From the NCBI GenBank assembly GCA_022836615.1, contig MU405268.1, forward strand, positions 62,001-126,000: a stretch of DNA of 64,000 nucleotides, written 5' to 3'. The notes below the pieces were generated by a model. It did no database searches and was not told the origin of the DNA. It worked only from the letters and a program-made list of their open reading frames with translations. Of the stretch, positions 46,170 through 58,046 are shown piece after piece (within the stretch, counting starts at the first letter, position 1; each line of letters opens with the position of its first letter). The stretch comes from Annulohypoxylon bovei var. microspora. Taxonomy: Eukaryota; Ascomycota; Sordariomycetes; Xylariales; Hypoxylaceae. Made by a program: the position numbers and the translations under genes.

Positions 46170-47156
46170 TTATTTCCTGCCCTTGTTCCAGGCCTCGATA
46201 AACGCCGCCTTGTCCCGCAGCGTCAGGCCGACCCTCTTGTTCCTCGCCAGGCGCGCGAGCGCCTCGGCAATCTTGTCGAGGAGCGCCTGCTCCTCGCCCG
46301 TCAGGCGCTCGCCGTCGACCTCGTCGCCGCCGCCGCAGTCGTCCGCCGGCGTGTCCCCGTTCGTCGCGGCCCCCGAGTCGTTCGCCACGCCCTCGGCGAT
46401 GCGCACGCGGATCAGGTGCGTGGGGCGGCTCAGCAGGTTCCACAGGAAGGAGCCGTAGGCGCCGGGCACGGGGGTCGTGATGTCGGGCGGCGTGTACCGC
46501 ATGCTGACGGGGAAGATGTGCGCGTCGGCCGGCGCCGACAGCAGCGACGGCGAGAACGGCAGCACGCCCTTGCCGTTCGTCGTGCTCATCTCCGGGAACA
46601 CGGCCACGACGCGGTGCGGGTTCTGCTCCACGAGCGCGCGCAGCGTCGTCAAGTTGCTGTTTGAGCGGGGAGAGAGGGTCGGCGGCGCGAGGGCGAGCAG
46701 GATGGCGCGAAATAGGGACACGCGCTGCACCTTGCGGGTGCCCGGGTACGAGATCGTGAATATGGGGTCGAAGATGGCGGCGAGGTACAGCGCGTCGATG
46801 GGGCTCGTGAACTGCGCCGCGATGATCGAGCGCCGCGCGTTGCCCGGGAACCGCGAGCTGGGTTGTTGGGACAGCGACCCGCGCTTCACGCCGTCGAGCT
46901 GCAGGTCTACCCACCAGATCCCCGGTATGCCGAGCAGCGTCCACAAGAGTAGCTTGCGGGCGACCTGGGGAATGAGGAAGGAGGGTAGGTGGTCGAGGAA
47001 GAGGAAGAAGAAGGCGCTGTACGAGAGGAAGAACGGCAGCCGGAAGAGGAAGATGGCGCCGTGGAGGAGCGTGGAGACGGCCGAGGTGGGCGTCGTGGAG
47101 GGGATGAAGGGCGAGATACCGGAGCCCCGGTCTCGAAATTGGCTGTATTTCTCCAT
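46170..47156 (-). CDS. LOA1/Vps66-like lysophosphatidic acid acyltransferase
   Basis: Intronless, 328 aa. Residues about 25-85 contain two hydrophobic segments (GAIFLFRLPFFLSYSAFFF, LLLWTLLGIPGIWWVDLQLD), followed by a PlsC-type acyltransferase fold. The block VVAVFPEMSTTNGKGVLPFSP corresponds to motif III (FPEGTxxNG), with Met replacing Gly. Motif I, normally H-x4-D, reads QFTSPIDALYL, so the His is Phe while the Asp remains. The layout resembles yeast LOA1 (Vps66, YPR139C), an ER/lipid-droplet enzyme that acylates lysophosphatidic acid. If the His really is absent, catalysis needs checking. A Gly/Asp-rich insert (about residues 265-290) precedes the C-terminal helix. Strong GC bias produces long antisense frames here. 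Confidence 0.72.
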   Translation of the reverse strand: MEKYSQFRDRGSGISPFIPSTTPTSAVSTLLHGAIFLFRLPFFLSYSAFFFLFLDHLPSFLIPQVARKLLLWTLLGIPGIWWVDLQLDGVKRGSLSQQPSSRFPGNARRSIIAAQFTSPIDALYLAAIFDPIFTISYPGTRKVQRVSLFRAILLALAPPTLSPRSNSNLTTLRALVEQNPHRVVAVFPEMSTTNGKGVLPFSPSLLSAPADAHIFPVSMRYTPPDITTPVPGAYGSFLWNLLSRPTHLIRVRIAEGVANDSGAATNGDTPADDCGGGDEVDGERLTGEEQALLDKIAEALARLARNKRVGLTLRDKAAFIEAWNKGRK

Positions 47157-48025
47157 GGTACGGAGGATATGGATGTTTGCTATAGCTAGAGGATGTCGAG
47201 TCGTGTGCTGACAGCTATGGATTAGCTAGGTAGACAAAATCCGCCTAAGCCCTAAGACTACCGAGACATCAAGTTAATATGGCGTAGAAGATTGTCGTTG
47301 GACGGGAACGGTAAGGGGCGCCAACGCAAAGAGGAGTCTTAGATAAGGGTTAGTTAGATGATGGTACGCTATGTAAGAAAAGAATAATCCTGTGGGATTT
47401 TGGAACCTGTCACAATTGAAGAATAGTATGGGTTTGGATTTAGATGATTCGATTCGATGGCGTCAAAAGGTTGGTTTGGCATGTGAAGGACACTTTTTAA
47501 AACTGGCCTAGCCTTACGTTGACTTTACGCTTGAACTTTTTTGGCAGAAATGGGTTGCCAAGCTCGGACCAAGTTATGAAAGTGCAAAGTCAATCTTTGT
47601 CCCACAGGGTGCTCCATAAAATCTCCAAACTTTCCCCAAATCGTCTTGGTGGTCTTGATAGGGCGGAATAAAGTGATTGTTGCCGGGTCAACATCGCCAA
47701 GTAATCAAAGCAAGGTTAGGTAATGCAAAATGGATAACGGTAAACTTGCACAATTCCAAACATTAATACCTAGTGCTACCTTAGGTACACACAACCTTAT
47801 TCATCTGCCATCTGCCATCAACGCCAACGCCGCAACCGTTGTCAACGTCGCTTTCGTCGCTTTCGTCACTTGATGGAAGAATAGTGTAACCTCGAAAATC
47901 CGAGTATCCCTCGGGTTTGAATGTTATTAGTCTTTAAGCCTATCGCGTGCTATCGCTATTTTATAGCTTGATTTACTATTTGTTTCTTCGAGTACCCAAA
48001 GTTTACCCGCGCCTCGAGAATCACG
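47157..48025. other. divergent promoter region, acyltransferase (-) and kinesin (+)
   Basis: About 870 bp with no supported gene. It contains a short direct repeat, CATCTGCCATC.. style, near 47806-47820 and CGTCGCTTTCGTC.. repeats near 47845-47870. Confidence 0.45.
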
Positions 48026-51000
48026 ATGATGGAGGGAGAGAACGCGGTACGTCGTCGAACCAATGCGTTGAACCGACGGCACCCCTTTTACATATATCGG
48101 TCATTCACGACTATAACTAACTACGATCGCAGCAACATCGAACGACCGGCCTTCAAAAGCCGATGACACGAATCCCTCAATTCTCGACGTCTGTCTCCAA
48201 CAGCAGCGGTCTGCACGAGATGACTAACTCTCAGACCAATATGCGCCAACCCGCATCATCGATACCCGCTGCAAATGGCTTGAAGCGCGGCGTGCCGACA
48301 CCAGGTGCGAACGATCAATTCGTCGATTCCAATATCCTTTACTCACAGCGACGAGATGTAGCCGTACAATCTGATGCGAAGCGGGTTCCTCTATCTAAGA
48401 GGGCCGGCGAATTCCCAGATAGACCTATTGCTTCAAATTCCCAGCTCACTTCACAGAACGTCAGGGGCGTGTCTTTAAGAGATACCGTAAGTAGATTTCG
48501 CGTTTGGATACCCCGTTTTCGAATATTCGATACCGCTCTCAACCTCGACCCGAATCTTCGTTGCGATGTTTACTGCGCCGTTGTATAGGAGGTATTTCTA
48601 TGCCTTTGTTTATGCATCTCCAAGACATGAGAATCTTCCTGAATGCATGCATCGACGACCATAAAGGATACAAAGTTTCCCCTCGTTCGAGCCGAGTTTG
48701 TCTTTTTCCCCTCGTCTTGTAATAGGCTCAAATATCGGCGATGATTATATCTATTCGTTACCGTCTTACTATCTTGCAAGCTATTCGGTATATTAACATT
48801 TATGATGAACAGGCGAGACCCGGCCCTCCAGGTTCCCGACACACTTCCAACAGCAGTTATGGATCCAGTAACAGTAACTACGCCATGAGCGTAGGCCCTG
48901 GTACCCGTCCTGCCTCCCGCACACGCATCGGACACAACCGAGCACGGTCGACTACTAGAGTTGGACGACCCGCGACATCTATGGGCACGCGCGAGGAAGT
49001 ACCACAGGGCAATAATGGTATAGTGCCCCCATCTACGCCTAAAACTCTTGCATACAGATCAAGTTTCACCACACTGCGCAATAAGAAGCCGCGGAAATAC
49101 CATTCCGTCCAAGACATGGCAGGGGCAACTTATAAACAACCTCTTCCAGCATCTAGAGAAGCCTCTATCAGCAGCCAATTCCAGGCGCTGTCGCTCAACG
49201 ATAAGAATAGACACGAACAAGGATTTCAAGCGAATTCCAGCAACCTGAGTATGCCTCCTCCGCCTACATCCTTCATCCCTGTCTTTAGACAGAAGGAGGG
49301 TGGCGGTGCAGGCCAGTGTGAAGTGAACACTGAAGATACCCAGATGGACTTAGTAGTCCCTACGACTCCGGGTAATCGACTACTGCTCAGCGTTGAAAAG
49401 AGCATCGCCGCTCTTAAGAAGACCCCAATACCACTCATGACTCCCTCACCTACAAAAGGGCCATATTTATCCAAGTTTTCTAACACAACAGGGTTTGTAG
49501 TCTCGGAGATCGCAGAGAAAATCCTTTCAATGGACACCGAGTTCCAACGGCTCAAAGAGTTCATGAACAGTACTGAGAAAAACAGCGTTAATGTGAAAGA
49601 AGAGCTCGAGATGGCCAAGAAACGAGGTAAGATGCGGCACTTGTCGTGTTGATGTAGGATTTATTGGGTACTAAAGCATAACAGTGACGAGCCTAGAGGA
49701 TCAACGATCCGACTTACAAGCAGAGAGATCCAAGCTCACGGACAGCTTAGCTGATGCTGAGCGTCAAGTTCGCAACCTGAATTTTGATATTCAGGACCAG
49801 AAGAGGCGCCATGAGAAGTATTGCGAAGATCTAATCTCAGACCATGACAGGCTGATGAGAGCCAAAGTCGATGATTATGAACGTGAAATGGACAAGGCAA
49901 TCAAGCTTCAACAGGAATTTGAGGACAAGTGCGGCGCCAATGCCGAAGCACGTCTAGAAAATCTATCTCATGAGAATAAGGAGCTTCGTAGTAATCTCGA
50001 GTTCCAGAAACGAGATCATGAACGCGAACTTCACCGACTAAATATGGATATCGAAAGACAATCTCTTCGAATGATAGAGGTTGAGGATGGGTTGAAAAAA
50101 TCGGAAGAGGGCCAGAGAATCCTTCAAGCCCATATTGATGAGAATCTCAAGACGATCGATCGGTTAAGGAAGAGAGCCGAAGATGCCGAAGAAAGTCTCT
50201 CCAAAGACAAAGGTCATCTAGGCGGACAGATCAGTCTTCTAAGTCAGAAGTTGGACTTCAGTTCCGAGCGCATCCAGAGTCTAGAAGAACACAACAAGGC
50301 CATACAATCGGAGTGTGAGAAGAAACTACAAGAAATTCAACTCAGGGCGCAAAAGAAGATCGACGAAGAGACAAGAATCCTACGAGACAGGCTCATCAAG
50401 GAAGAAGAAAGGCGACACAAACTCTTCGAGCAGGTCCAGGAGTTGAAAGGGAACATCCGTGTTATGTGTCGAATCAAACCGCCTTCCGATCCAGAGAAGG
50501 AAGCTCTCATCAAGTTTAACCCGCGGGCAAGCGAGCTCGACGAAGACAAGATCGACGGTCTAGCCATCCCAACAGAGCGAGGAGACTTTAGGGAACCAGG
50601 GAAAATGATTCCCGGTAAACCGAAAGAGTTCAACTTCGAGCGGGTATTCGACGACAACTGTACCAACAAGGACGTATTTGACGAGATTAGTCAGCTCGTG
50701 CAATCTGTCATGGATGGTAAGAAAGTTTGCATCTTCTGCTACGGCCAAACCGGATCGGGCAAGACGTTCACGATGAGTCGAAAGGGAGACGGCATTATTC
50801 CCAGGACACAGAACATGATATTCGGCGAAGTCGACAGATTGAAGGCGCTAGGATGGGAGTACACGGTCGAAGGCAGCTATCTAGAGGTCTACCAGGACAA
50901 GCTATACGATCTCCTCGCCTCACGCAGCGCAAAGGCGGAACCTCTAACCGTAGATCCGATCGGCGAGGAGCTCAACATCAAGGGCCACAACTTCACACTC

Positions 51001-51592
51001 CTCCAGGAGGAAAGAGACCTCGACGAGATGGTACGCACAGCAGACAACAACCGGCACACGGCAGCAACAGCCATGAATGACCGATCCTCGCGATCACACT
51101 CCATCCTCGTCCTCAAGATCGTAGGAACCAAGAAGAACGCCGAAGGCGAAGTTATAAAGACGCGGAAAGGAACCCTCAACCTAATCGATTTGGCCGGCTC
51201 CGAATCCCCCGACAAGGCGCGCGGCGACCAGATCTACCGCGAGGGCGTCGAGATCAACTCCTCCCTAAGCTACCTGCGCACGGTGCTGGCGAGCCTGGGA
51301 CAGGGCAAGACCGAGGGTGTGGATTTCCGGAGTTACACCCTGACGCAACTCCTCAGGCCGAGCTTGGGCAAGGGCTGCCGCACCCTGATGTTTGTCATGG
51401 TCAGCCCGCTCAAGGAGAACGAGAACGAGACCGTCAGGAGTTTGGAGTTCGCGAAAGATGTAAGTTTTTCCCTATTTGATGAGTGAGAAGCGAAAAGAAG
51501 AGAAGAAGGAAAAAAAGAGAACGGAATGACTAACGATTTCGCAGGCCCAGAAAGTCAAGATGGGAGGAGGTACCACAAAGGGGAAGAAGTAA
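48026..51592 (+). CDS. kinesin-14 (KAR3/KlpA type), C-terminal motor
   Basis: Five exons, join(48026..48046, 48133..48486, 48813..49626, 49685..51459, 51545..51592), 1003 aa. It is a minus-end-directed microtubule motor for the mitotic spindle and nuclear fusion. The Ser/Pro-rich N-terminal tail (about 1-350) would hold the second microtubule site. Residues about 370-640 form a long coiled coil (ERSKLTDSLADAERQV and onward). The neck ELKGNIRVMCRIKP, at the coil-motor boundary near residue 650, is the kinesin-14 signature and fixes the motor at the C-terminus. Motor motifs: GQTGSGKT (about 750), NDRSSRSHS, LIDLAGSE. The first exon codes only MMEGENA; its junction (donor GTACGT) gives an open frame into the next exon but is the least certain. 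The last exon adds the basic tail MGGGTTKGKK. Confidence 0.93.
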
Positions 51593-52341
51593 ATGAGCAA
51601 AGTCGGGATATACCTACTATCCAATACCCAAAATCTGCGTCTTTGAAAGCTTGATTGGCGAGTTGAACATGAAGGTTAGGCACCTAGGTAAGCAAGAAAG
51701 TGCTTGGAGCATACCTAGCTGTCGGAGTTCGATGGCGGCGTCGGCGCAGTTTTCAGGAGTAAGGCACGCGGCGTTTCGCAAGGCGTTTTTTAAGATACAT
51801 CCGACAAGGAAACGCTCCCCTTGTTTGATAGGAATTGAACTCGAGCATGTATACTTTGAACTTATGATTATCACGCCCTTTTTCATTCCTATCTCCCGTT
51901 CGTATGAGATCCGATGCCGTAGAATTTACTTTCGCACCGTACTCTTTTAGGAGGCTAAAAGGCGAAGAGAAGGCGAAGAGAAGGGGTCGTGATATATCGT
52001 GTTCGTACATACCTAGGACCTAGGTAGTTCTTGAATGGAATTATTCAGGTTTTGTAATTTGTTATTTGTGTTCTTCGTCGAATAATTGGCTTGGGCGGTT
52101 GTTGCTAGGGGAAAGGAGTGGTGGAAGTGAATAGAACAGAATGCTTCGGAACCTGAAAATATTGACTGACCCAATTTGGGTAGTAAAAAGGGGAAAATTA
52201 GGGACATATCTGCCAGATTTGAATGAAGGTTTATTGTGTATGACCTGTACCTAGTCATAGTTCTCTATCAGCTATTGTGGTACGAGAATGTACTCGTCAG
52301 CGGGATTCAGTCAGCGCATGCCCCTAAAAAATGTACCTAGG
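51593..52341. other. intergenic left of the MITE-like element
   Basis: 3' flank of the kinesin gene. It contains ACCTAGG motifs at about 52012 and 52018 and a GGCGAAGAGAA direct repeat near 51960-51985. Small frames of 81-99 codons on both strands are unsupported. Confidence 0.45.
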
Positions 52342-52343
52342 TA

Positions 52344-53386
52344 GGTACCGTAGCGGCAATGGGGGGTTTCTAACAACGGTTATTTACCGCGAAATAACGG
52401 TTATTTTTCGAAGATAATGGTCATTTTTTCCTAACAACGGTTATTTTTAGAAAAAAACGATTGTTGTTTTTTTGAAAACGATTATTAGCCAATCAAAACG
52501 ATTATTTTCTATCAATAACCATTTGAACTTCAAATATTCATTCTTATTTTAACCACCATTCGTATTTTAATAACCATTGCTTAGATATAAACCTTTTTGA
52601 CTATTTCAACGGCTTAGCTTTGATTAGTAATGCATACCTAAGTAAGTAGTACAGCTAGTAACCTTTTAACTTAAAGATTTTTTTCTTCAAAGTAAACAAT
52701 CCCTTCTCATCCTTCTCAACCACCTTTTCAATTTCAACCACCTTCATATACATCGAATCTAACCAAGTCAAGTCAAACCAGGTCAGTCTAATCCAATCTC
52801 TGGTCAAATCAACTTAATCTACTCACGTGTTAGATCTATCTATTCGAAAGTCAACAACCTAATCGCGTCAAATAAGTATCGCCATCAATCGCCATCAACT
52901 AAGTCAAGCTAATCAAGCCATTTCTACTAAGCTAGTCAAATAGAACCAGTTCGAGTAAGTCAGCTCCAGTCAAATCTACCTAATGAAGCTATTCTAATCT
53001 AAGTCAATATACCAGGTAACCTACATAAGTACCTAGGTAAGTAAGTAATTAGGTATTCAGGTTGATAATCTAGTCGCGTCAAATCAGTGTTTACCTAGAT
53101 CAATGTTTACAATAGCCACTCCATACCTACCTCCTAGTAGCAACCAGCCCATAGTAGCCACTTTTACATAAAACAATTATGCAAATAAAACTAGATTTAC
53201 AATTACCGTTGCTTTGTTGATTATCGTATGAAAATAAGAAACATTTGCAGGTCAAAAAGCGTTCCCAGATCAACAACCGTTTTCGAGTGACCAATCATTC
53301 ACCTCCAACTGGATGATCATTAATGGGCACACTCAGATTTACGTTCAACTACCGTTATTGAAAAACCCCCTTGCCGCTACGGTACC
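52344..53386. mobile_element. MITE-like non-autonomous DNA transposon with TA target duplication
   Basis: The left end (52344 on) reads GGTACCGTAGCGGCAA, and the inverted right end (53386 downward) reads the same 16 bases exactly. The next 25 bp continue as an imperfect inverted match (a G-run, then T-run, then AACGGT). Both ends are bordered by TA (52342..52343 and 53387..53388), fitting a TA target-site duplication as in Tc1/mariner-type elements. The 1043-bp interior has no coding frame. Near the left end are several copies of AACGGTTATT/AACGATTATT, with inverted counterparts near the right end. The middle is made of degenerate GTCAA-type repeats. No transposase is encoded, so it would depend on an autonomous relative. 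Superfamily assignment is inferred. Confidence 0.75.
52372..52530 (+). repeat. subterminal AACGGTTATT / AACGATTATT repeats
   Basis: At least five near-copies of a 10-mer (AACGGTTATT, AACGATTATT) lie within 160 bp of the left end of the MITE-like element; related inverted copies (AACCGTT, TACCGTTATT) lie near its right end. Such subterminal arrays often bind transposase. Confidence 0.6.
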
Positions 53387-53388
53387 TA

Positions 53389-53963
53389 CATTTGAGGGAC
53401 AGGGATAAAATAGGAGTATCACCTCACCTCGCGCAGATATGGCATCAACACTAAATGCGACGTCTCGCGCCAGCCGAACTCTATCTAAATACACTTCTCG
53501 TTAATATTAATAGGGAGCGTGAGCGAAGTGCCGAGAAAGAAAAAAACAGGCTATTATTCAACATCGCATATATTTCACTCCATGATCGCCGTGCTTCTTA
53601 TCATAGGTAGGTTAGGAGGCGATATTGAATACATTGCCAGTAGCTAACAGCAGAAAACTTAGTCCTTTAGAAGGAGCATGATCTTCTAGGGTATCTCAAT
53701 ATTCGGGAATGTTTTGATTACGACTGTTGAGTCTATCATGGAACTTTTAAGGCCCCGGTCGCTGTAAGGACTGATTACGATAACCCTCCCGTCGCCTCTT
53801 TGAAAAATCTATCTGCGATTATGCACTCTAAAGCTCTATGGTCGAAGTCTTAGCTGCTCAGTAACGTCCCCAAACTCCCTTTCCGTAGCAGGCCATGCCC
53901 GTAGGTGCGTGCCGATAATGCCCAACCCCCCCTAAACATACCTGGAAAAGAAATAATTCGAAT
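53389..53963. other. intergenic between the MITE-like element and the cutinase gene
   Basis: 3' flank of the cutinase gene. No gene is seen. Confidence 0.45.
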
Positions 53964-54979
53964 TCAAACCTCGGTCGGCGTGATTATCGGTGTCGGTAAC
54001 GGGGGAAGCGACATGGGAACCGCGTCAGAAGCTTGGGGCGGTGCCGGTACCTGCGGTATCGTCGGTATGGTGACGTTGGGGAAAATGAAACTCCCATTAG
54101 GCCACGGCTTTGCAGTGGCATCGTCAAGCAACTTATTAGTGAGGTAATAGGTGGCGGTCGGAACCCATTTCACGTAGTCGAAATGCACCGGGAAGACATA
54201 GAGGGTTCCGGTGCACACGGCGTCTCCCGCGTTGCAGATGATGAGCGTCCGGTTTGGGTCAAAGTTTTTGATCCGGCCTCCGTCCTGCCACGCCTGGGTA
54301 TCGCCGAAGGTCACCACTCCTGCGATCTTATCCTTCACCTGTTGTGTTAGCCCCTCGATAGCTCGGTGGGTGAGAGCGGCTCCTTGGCTGTGGTTTGATT
54401 AGCAGCGAACCTAGAGATGAGTTGAAACAATTGTTGGCTAAGCTCATAACTTTCTTTATAAAGAGGTTTCTCGTTCCTAGGAATAAGAATAAGAAAGGGG
54501 GAAGGGGGGGTAAATAATTACCTATAACCTCCAGCAACAATCTTCGAGTCTGGGCAAGTCGCCGCCGCGTTCAGAAGAAGTTGCATATCATAAATTCCCC
54601 AAGGTGGTGCCCCGCCGGGATAGAAGTTCGTTTCGATGAAGCCCCAATAGTCCACCCCCTGAGTTGCGACGTTGGCCGGTCCAAAAACCGCCTTCAGCCC
54701 ATCCGACAGCGCCGGTCCAACTGTATTGCCCTGCAATTTATATGAGTAATGCGGTCTCCATTTGCACGAATACTTTTGTGTGGAGGCCAAGTCACGTACC
54801 AGATTCCCAGGCTCTATGGTCGCCTTGGCCCAGATGAATATGATGGGCCTGCATCCGAATTGTGTTAATTCATGCGCGTAATACCCTATAGTCCACGACT
54901 GGCGAGGTTGCAGGCTTGCTGGAAACGCCGATACCACTGCGATGCATGTGAATAGGAATAAGGATAGATGGGAGATCAT
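53964..54979 (-). CDS. secreted cutinase (carbohydrate esterase family 5)
   Basis: Three exons, complement(53964..54387, 54522..54730, 54800..54979), 270 aa. Introns are 54388..54521 (splitting the catalytic serine codon) and 54731..54799 (donor GTACGT, acceptor CAG). The ATG at 54979 starts a signal peptide (MISHLSLFLFTCIAVVSAFP). In-frame ATGs at 55024 and 55012 would only add a hydrophilic leader. CE5 features: IFIWAKATIEPGNLGNTVGP, nucleophile Ser130 in GGYSQGAAL, Asp185 in CNAGDAVC (its flanking cysteines form the expected disulfide) and His198 in PVHFDYV. It hydrolyses cutin or short esters of plant polymers outside the cell. A Pro-rich tail of about 40 residues after the catalytic domain is unusual for a classical cutinase and might be a linker or cell-wall anchor. 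Confidence 0.93.
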
Positions 54980-57900
54980 CTTGGATAGGCCGATATCCCA
55001 GTCAGGGAACATTGTTGTCGACATCTTATGTCGCGTCTCCCGTTGTGGTTTTATTGACTGGGAGAGCCCGTGCAGGCCTCGGACAGACGTGGGCACGACG
55101 GTGTCTTAGTGACGATGAGATATCTATTTGAACATTCCGATCTGTCGTTTATATCGATATTTCAATGCGGCCAGGGATGTGGTTATGAATCCAGGGAGCC
55201 TTACGATCGAATAATATGGGGCGAACCGCTCGAGACAAGATGTCTCGTAGATTCAATGTTGGAGCGCAGAAATGACTAACGTATTACTGGGCGATTTTCC
55301 CAAGGGTCCATCGGATCGCCAACGGCTTAAGGGCGATTTGAAAAAGCTTAACTCGTAGATGGGGCGTGATAGCGATGGTTTATGGCGCAAGATCATGGAT
55401 GAATGATCGTCATGATGCATCTGTGTTCCTGATATCCCCTTAATTAGCACCTTACTACAGCCTCCATTGAGTACGAGTCCATCTAACCTAGTTAGTCCCA
55501 GCCAGTCAACTCCGAGCTTTGGTATATGTCAGTACAGTCCCAGGTCAAATGAGCTTTTCCTTGGTGGAGTCTGTGGTAAGGTGCCAATTAAGGAGATATT
55601 AAGATTCGGAGGTGAGCCGCCCGTATCTGAACATGGCTCCCTTTAACCGCAATGGGGTCGGCCAGCCAATTTCTACTATTATAATTGGATCACAGATCTA
55701 TTACCCTCCCGTTCATATTGTATAACACACGCGTCAGGCATATCAAACCGTTGCTTTCGAGCCGGTAGTCCCTCGGTCCACTCGGGAGTAACCATCAGTT
55801 ATTTTTAGCGTGTTTCGGATATTTATTAAAGATCGTAGATATTTATGCATAGAGATATATAGTTACCCTTAGCTGGCAGGTTACTGCGGATTCAATTGCA
55901 TGTAAGTTCATGGCATCGACGGCATGGTAATAGTTTATCGGTGTCCATGAAGGTTCGATTTTGGTTTGTTGGGTGTGCCAGCAAGCAAGATGGCCGGTGA
56001 CCGGTGAGCTTGTAGTAAGTTACCAGTCAAGATAAGATACCGTTGGAGTCGATAAAATCTCTAGTATGGGAGGGAGATCTTTCACCTATGGATTTCCTAT
56101 AAAGGAGATAAACACCTAGGTAGTATTATTAAGGCTTAGTTATGGTTTTGAATAAAGTGTTAGTCATTGGGGGTGTGATATAAGTGTACAGATGTTGAAG
56201 CCACCCCTCCCCCATACCAGTTTGAACAAGTCTATTCACCATACAAACACAAAGCTTGGCCAGGTCCTCATTCTGTTCATATCTAAACAATATTATGCAG
56301 TCTAATATCACTAAGTTTACCAGCTTCTTCAAGAGCATCGTGTGTTTACCATCCCGATACCGTTATCTGCTTGATCAGTTAGGTGTGATTGTTCAATATT
56401 ACCTACCTACCTACAAATATTTCTACCTCTTTATTGAAATAAGGTGCAGTCTGTATCACCTCGGAAACTATATAAATTCCGGTAGCGTTGGAATACCCAA
56501 CTGGATGGGTGTCTATTGATATTCCCTAAACGAGTATGAGATATGCCCGACGTGTAACGTTCTCATGTCGCACAACACCGTCCAGTCCTCCGGGCGGGCC
56601 ATAACCCGGTTCTACGGCGCCGGGCTAGCGCCGGTGGACTACCGACTTGTGAAAACATGATCATCGCCTTTCTCAATACAGTCCACCACAGCTCATGCAA
56701 ACACCGGCAAAACAGAAAGGGCGGGGCGGACGGGAAGTAGATGATAACTACTTAGGTGCGTATCCCCATGATATTACTTAATTTAAGGGATAATCACAGC
56801 AGGAAAGATCAACATATAGCTGCCCAAATCCGGGTTCTGCCTTCTTCTCAATATATTAGTATCCCACGTGCATGTCTTACATTTTTAGAGTCGTAGGCCC
56901 TAAACGAGTCGCGACGCGCGATAGTCGTCCCTTAATGAGCAGCAGGCGGATCAATTGACTAGGTAGCCCGGAATTCATCGCGCTCCGATTCTTTTATCAA
57001 GTTTCCGCAGTGAATGGCTACATCGACAGGTATATTACAGGTAAGGGGTATATCATGACCATATGCGTCGGAAATAATGAGGAACTTGGTTTTTATACCC
57101 GTAGATCGATATTAAGTTGACAATTCTGGTGGAATACTTGCCATGATGAGCCAATATAGGAGGATGCTTCTCTAGCAGTAAAAATGATTTTTGAATTGAT
57201 TTGAAAGAACTCTTCTTAGAGATATCAGAGTTTTCATCTGTTAATTTCTTTATCAACACTACCTTACAGTGAGCAATCTGGGCTGGGAAGTTGAAAGTCG
57301 AAAGAGATGAGAGATATCTCATTATACTTATCGGAATGGGAACTTTAGGCCTCTGCCAGAAACTTTTTGACACGTCATTTGAGTATCAGGTCGTTAGGAT
57401 TTATAAATGCCCATCTTAACAGGAAGCCGTTCAGATCGAACTGACCGGCTTGAAATCTCTCTTAAAATAGAACCGGGTGTCTTCCTTGAACTCTCCCTTA
57501 AAGCTACAAACGCATGAATAATACACAAGTAATAATATGAGAAAGCGCCATCAAAGATATAGACTCGTAAATATTCGCTAAGCTATAGTTAAGTTACATT
57601 ACCAATTTGGCGATGGAAGTTTTCATGGTTATGATGTTAGTTCAGGTAAACCCAATATAGTTGAGTTCGATGAGACTCCCCAAAACTAACCCAAGCTACC
57701 GGAACAAGTTTCTCACCTCAACAGTTCATTGAAAAGTCCAAATAACCAAAATGTAAAATATAAGAATAAGGAAGGGGGTTATATGGCACGACACGACACC
57801 CGACCTCATATCACACTGACAATCATGTCCGACATTGAAGACTAGAAACTTCAAAGTTGGTTAAGAAGTCACGTGACGAGGGAAAAAAGGGGGGAGCGCT

Positions 57901-58046
57901 TACGTTTCGAGACGAACCGCATTTACATTTTCTACCTGAGGATCCATATGTAACTATTTCCACGCAGCCTACAAGGCCGCACGATCCCACCTGCCTTGCC
58001 CAAACCGGCCCTTCTATTCCCAACCCTCTCTAATACAAAGCCCGCA
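54980..58046. other. 3.1 kb gene-free region
   Basis: Promoter of the cutinase gene and 3' flank of the helicase gene. AT-rich, with a CCTAGG at about 56116. Frames at 56256..56519 and 57053..57373 have no coding signature. A GC-rich patch of about 80 bp near 56585-56645 (CCGGGCGGGCC, GGCGCCGGGCTAGCGCCGG) stands out from its AT-rich surroundings and could fold into hairpins, but no known RNA family was recognised. Confidence 0.45.

Noticed and set aside
46416..47211. plus-strand frames of 82 and 244 codons over the acyltransferase gene
   Set aside because: Shadows of strong GC3 bias; the minus-strand frame carries the acyltransferase motifs and membrane segments.
52372..52530. spaced repeats considered as a CRISPR-like array
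   Set aside because: The units are short, degenerate and irregularly spaced, lie in a eukaryotic genome, and are explained as subterminal repeats of the MITE-like element.
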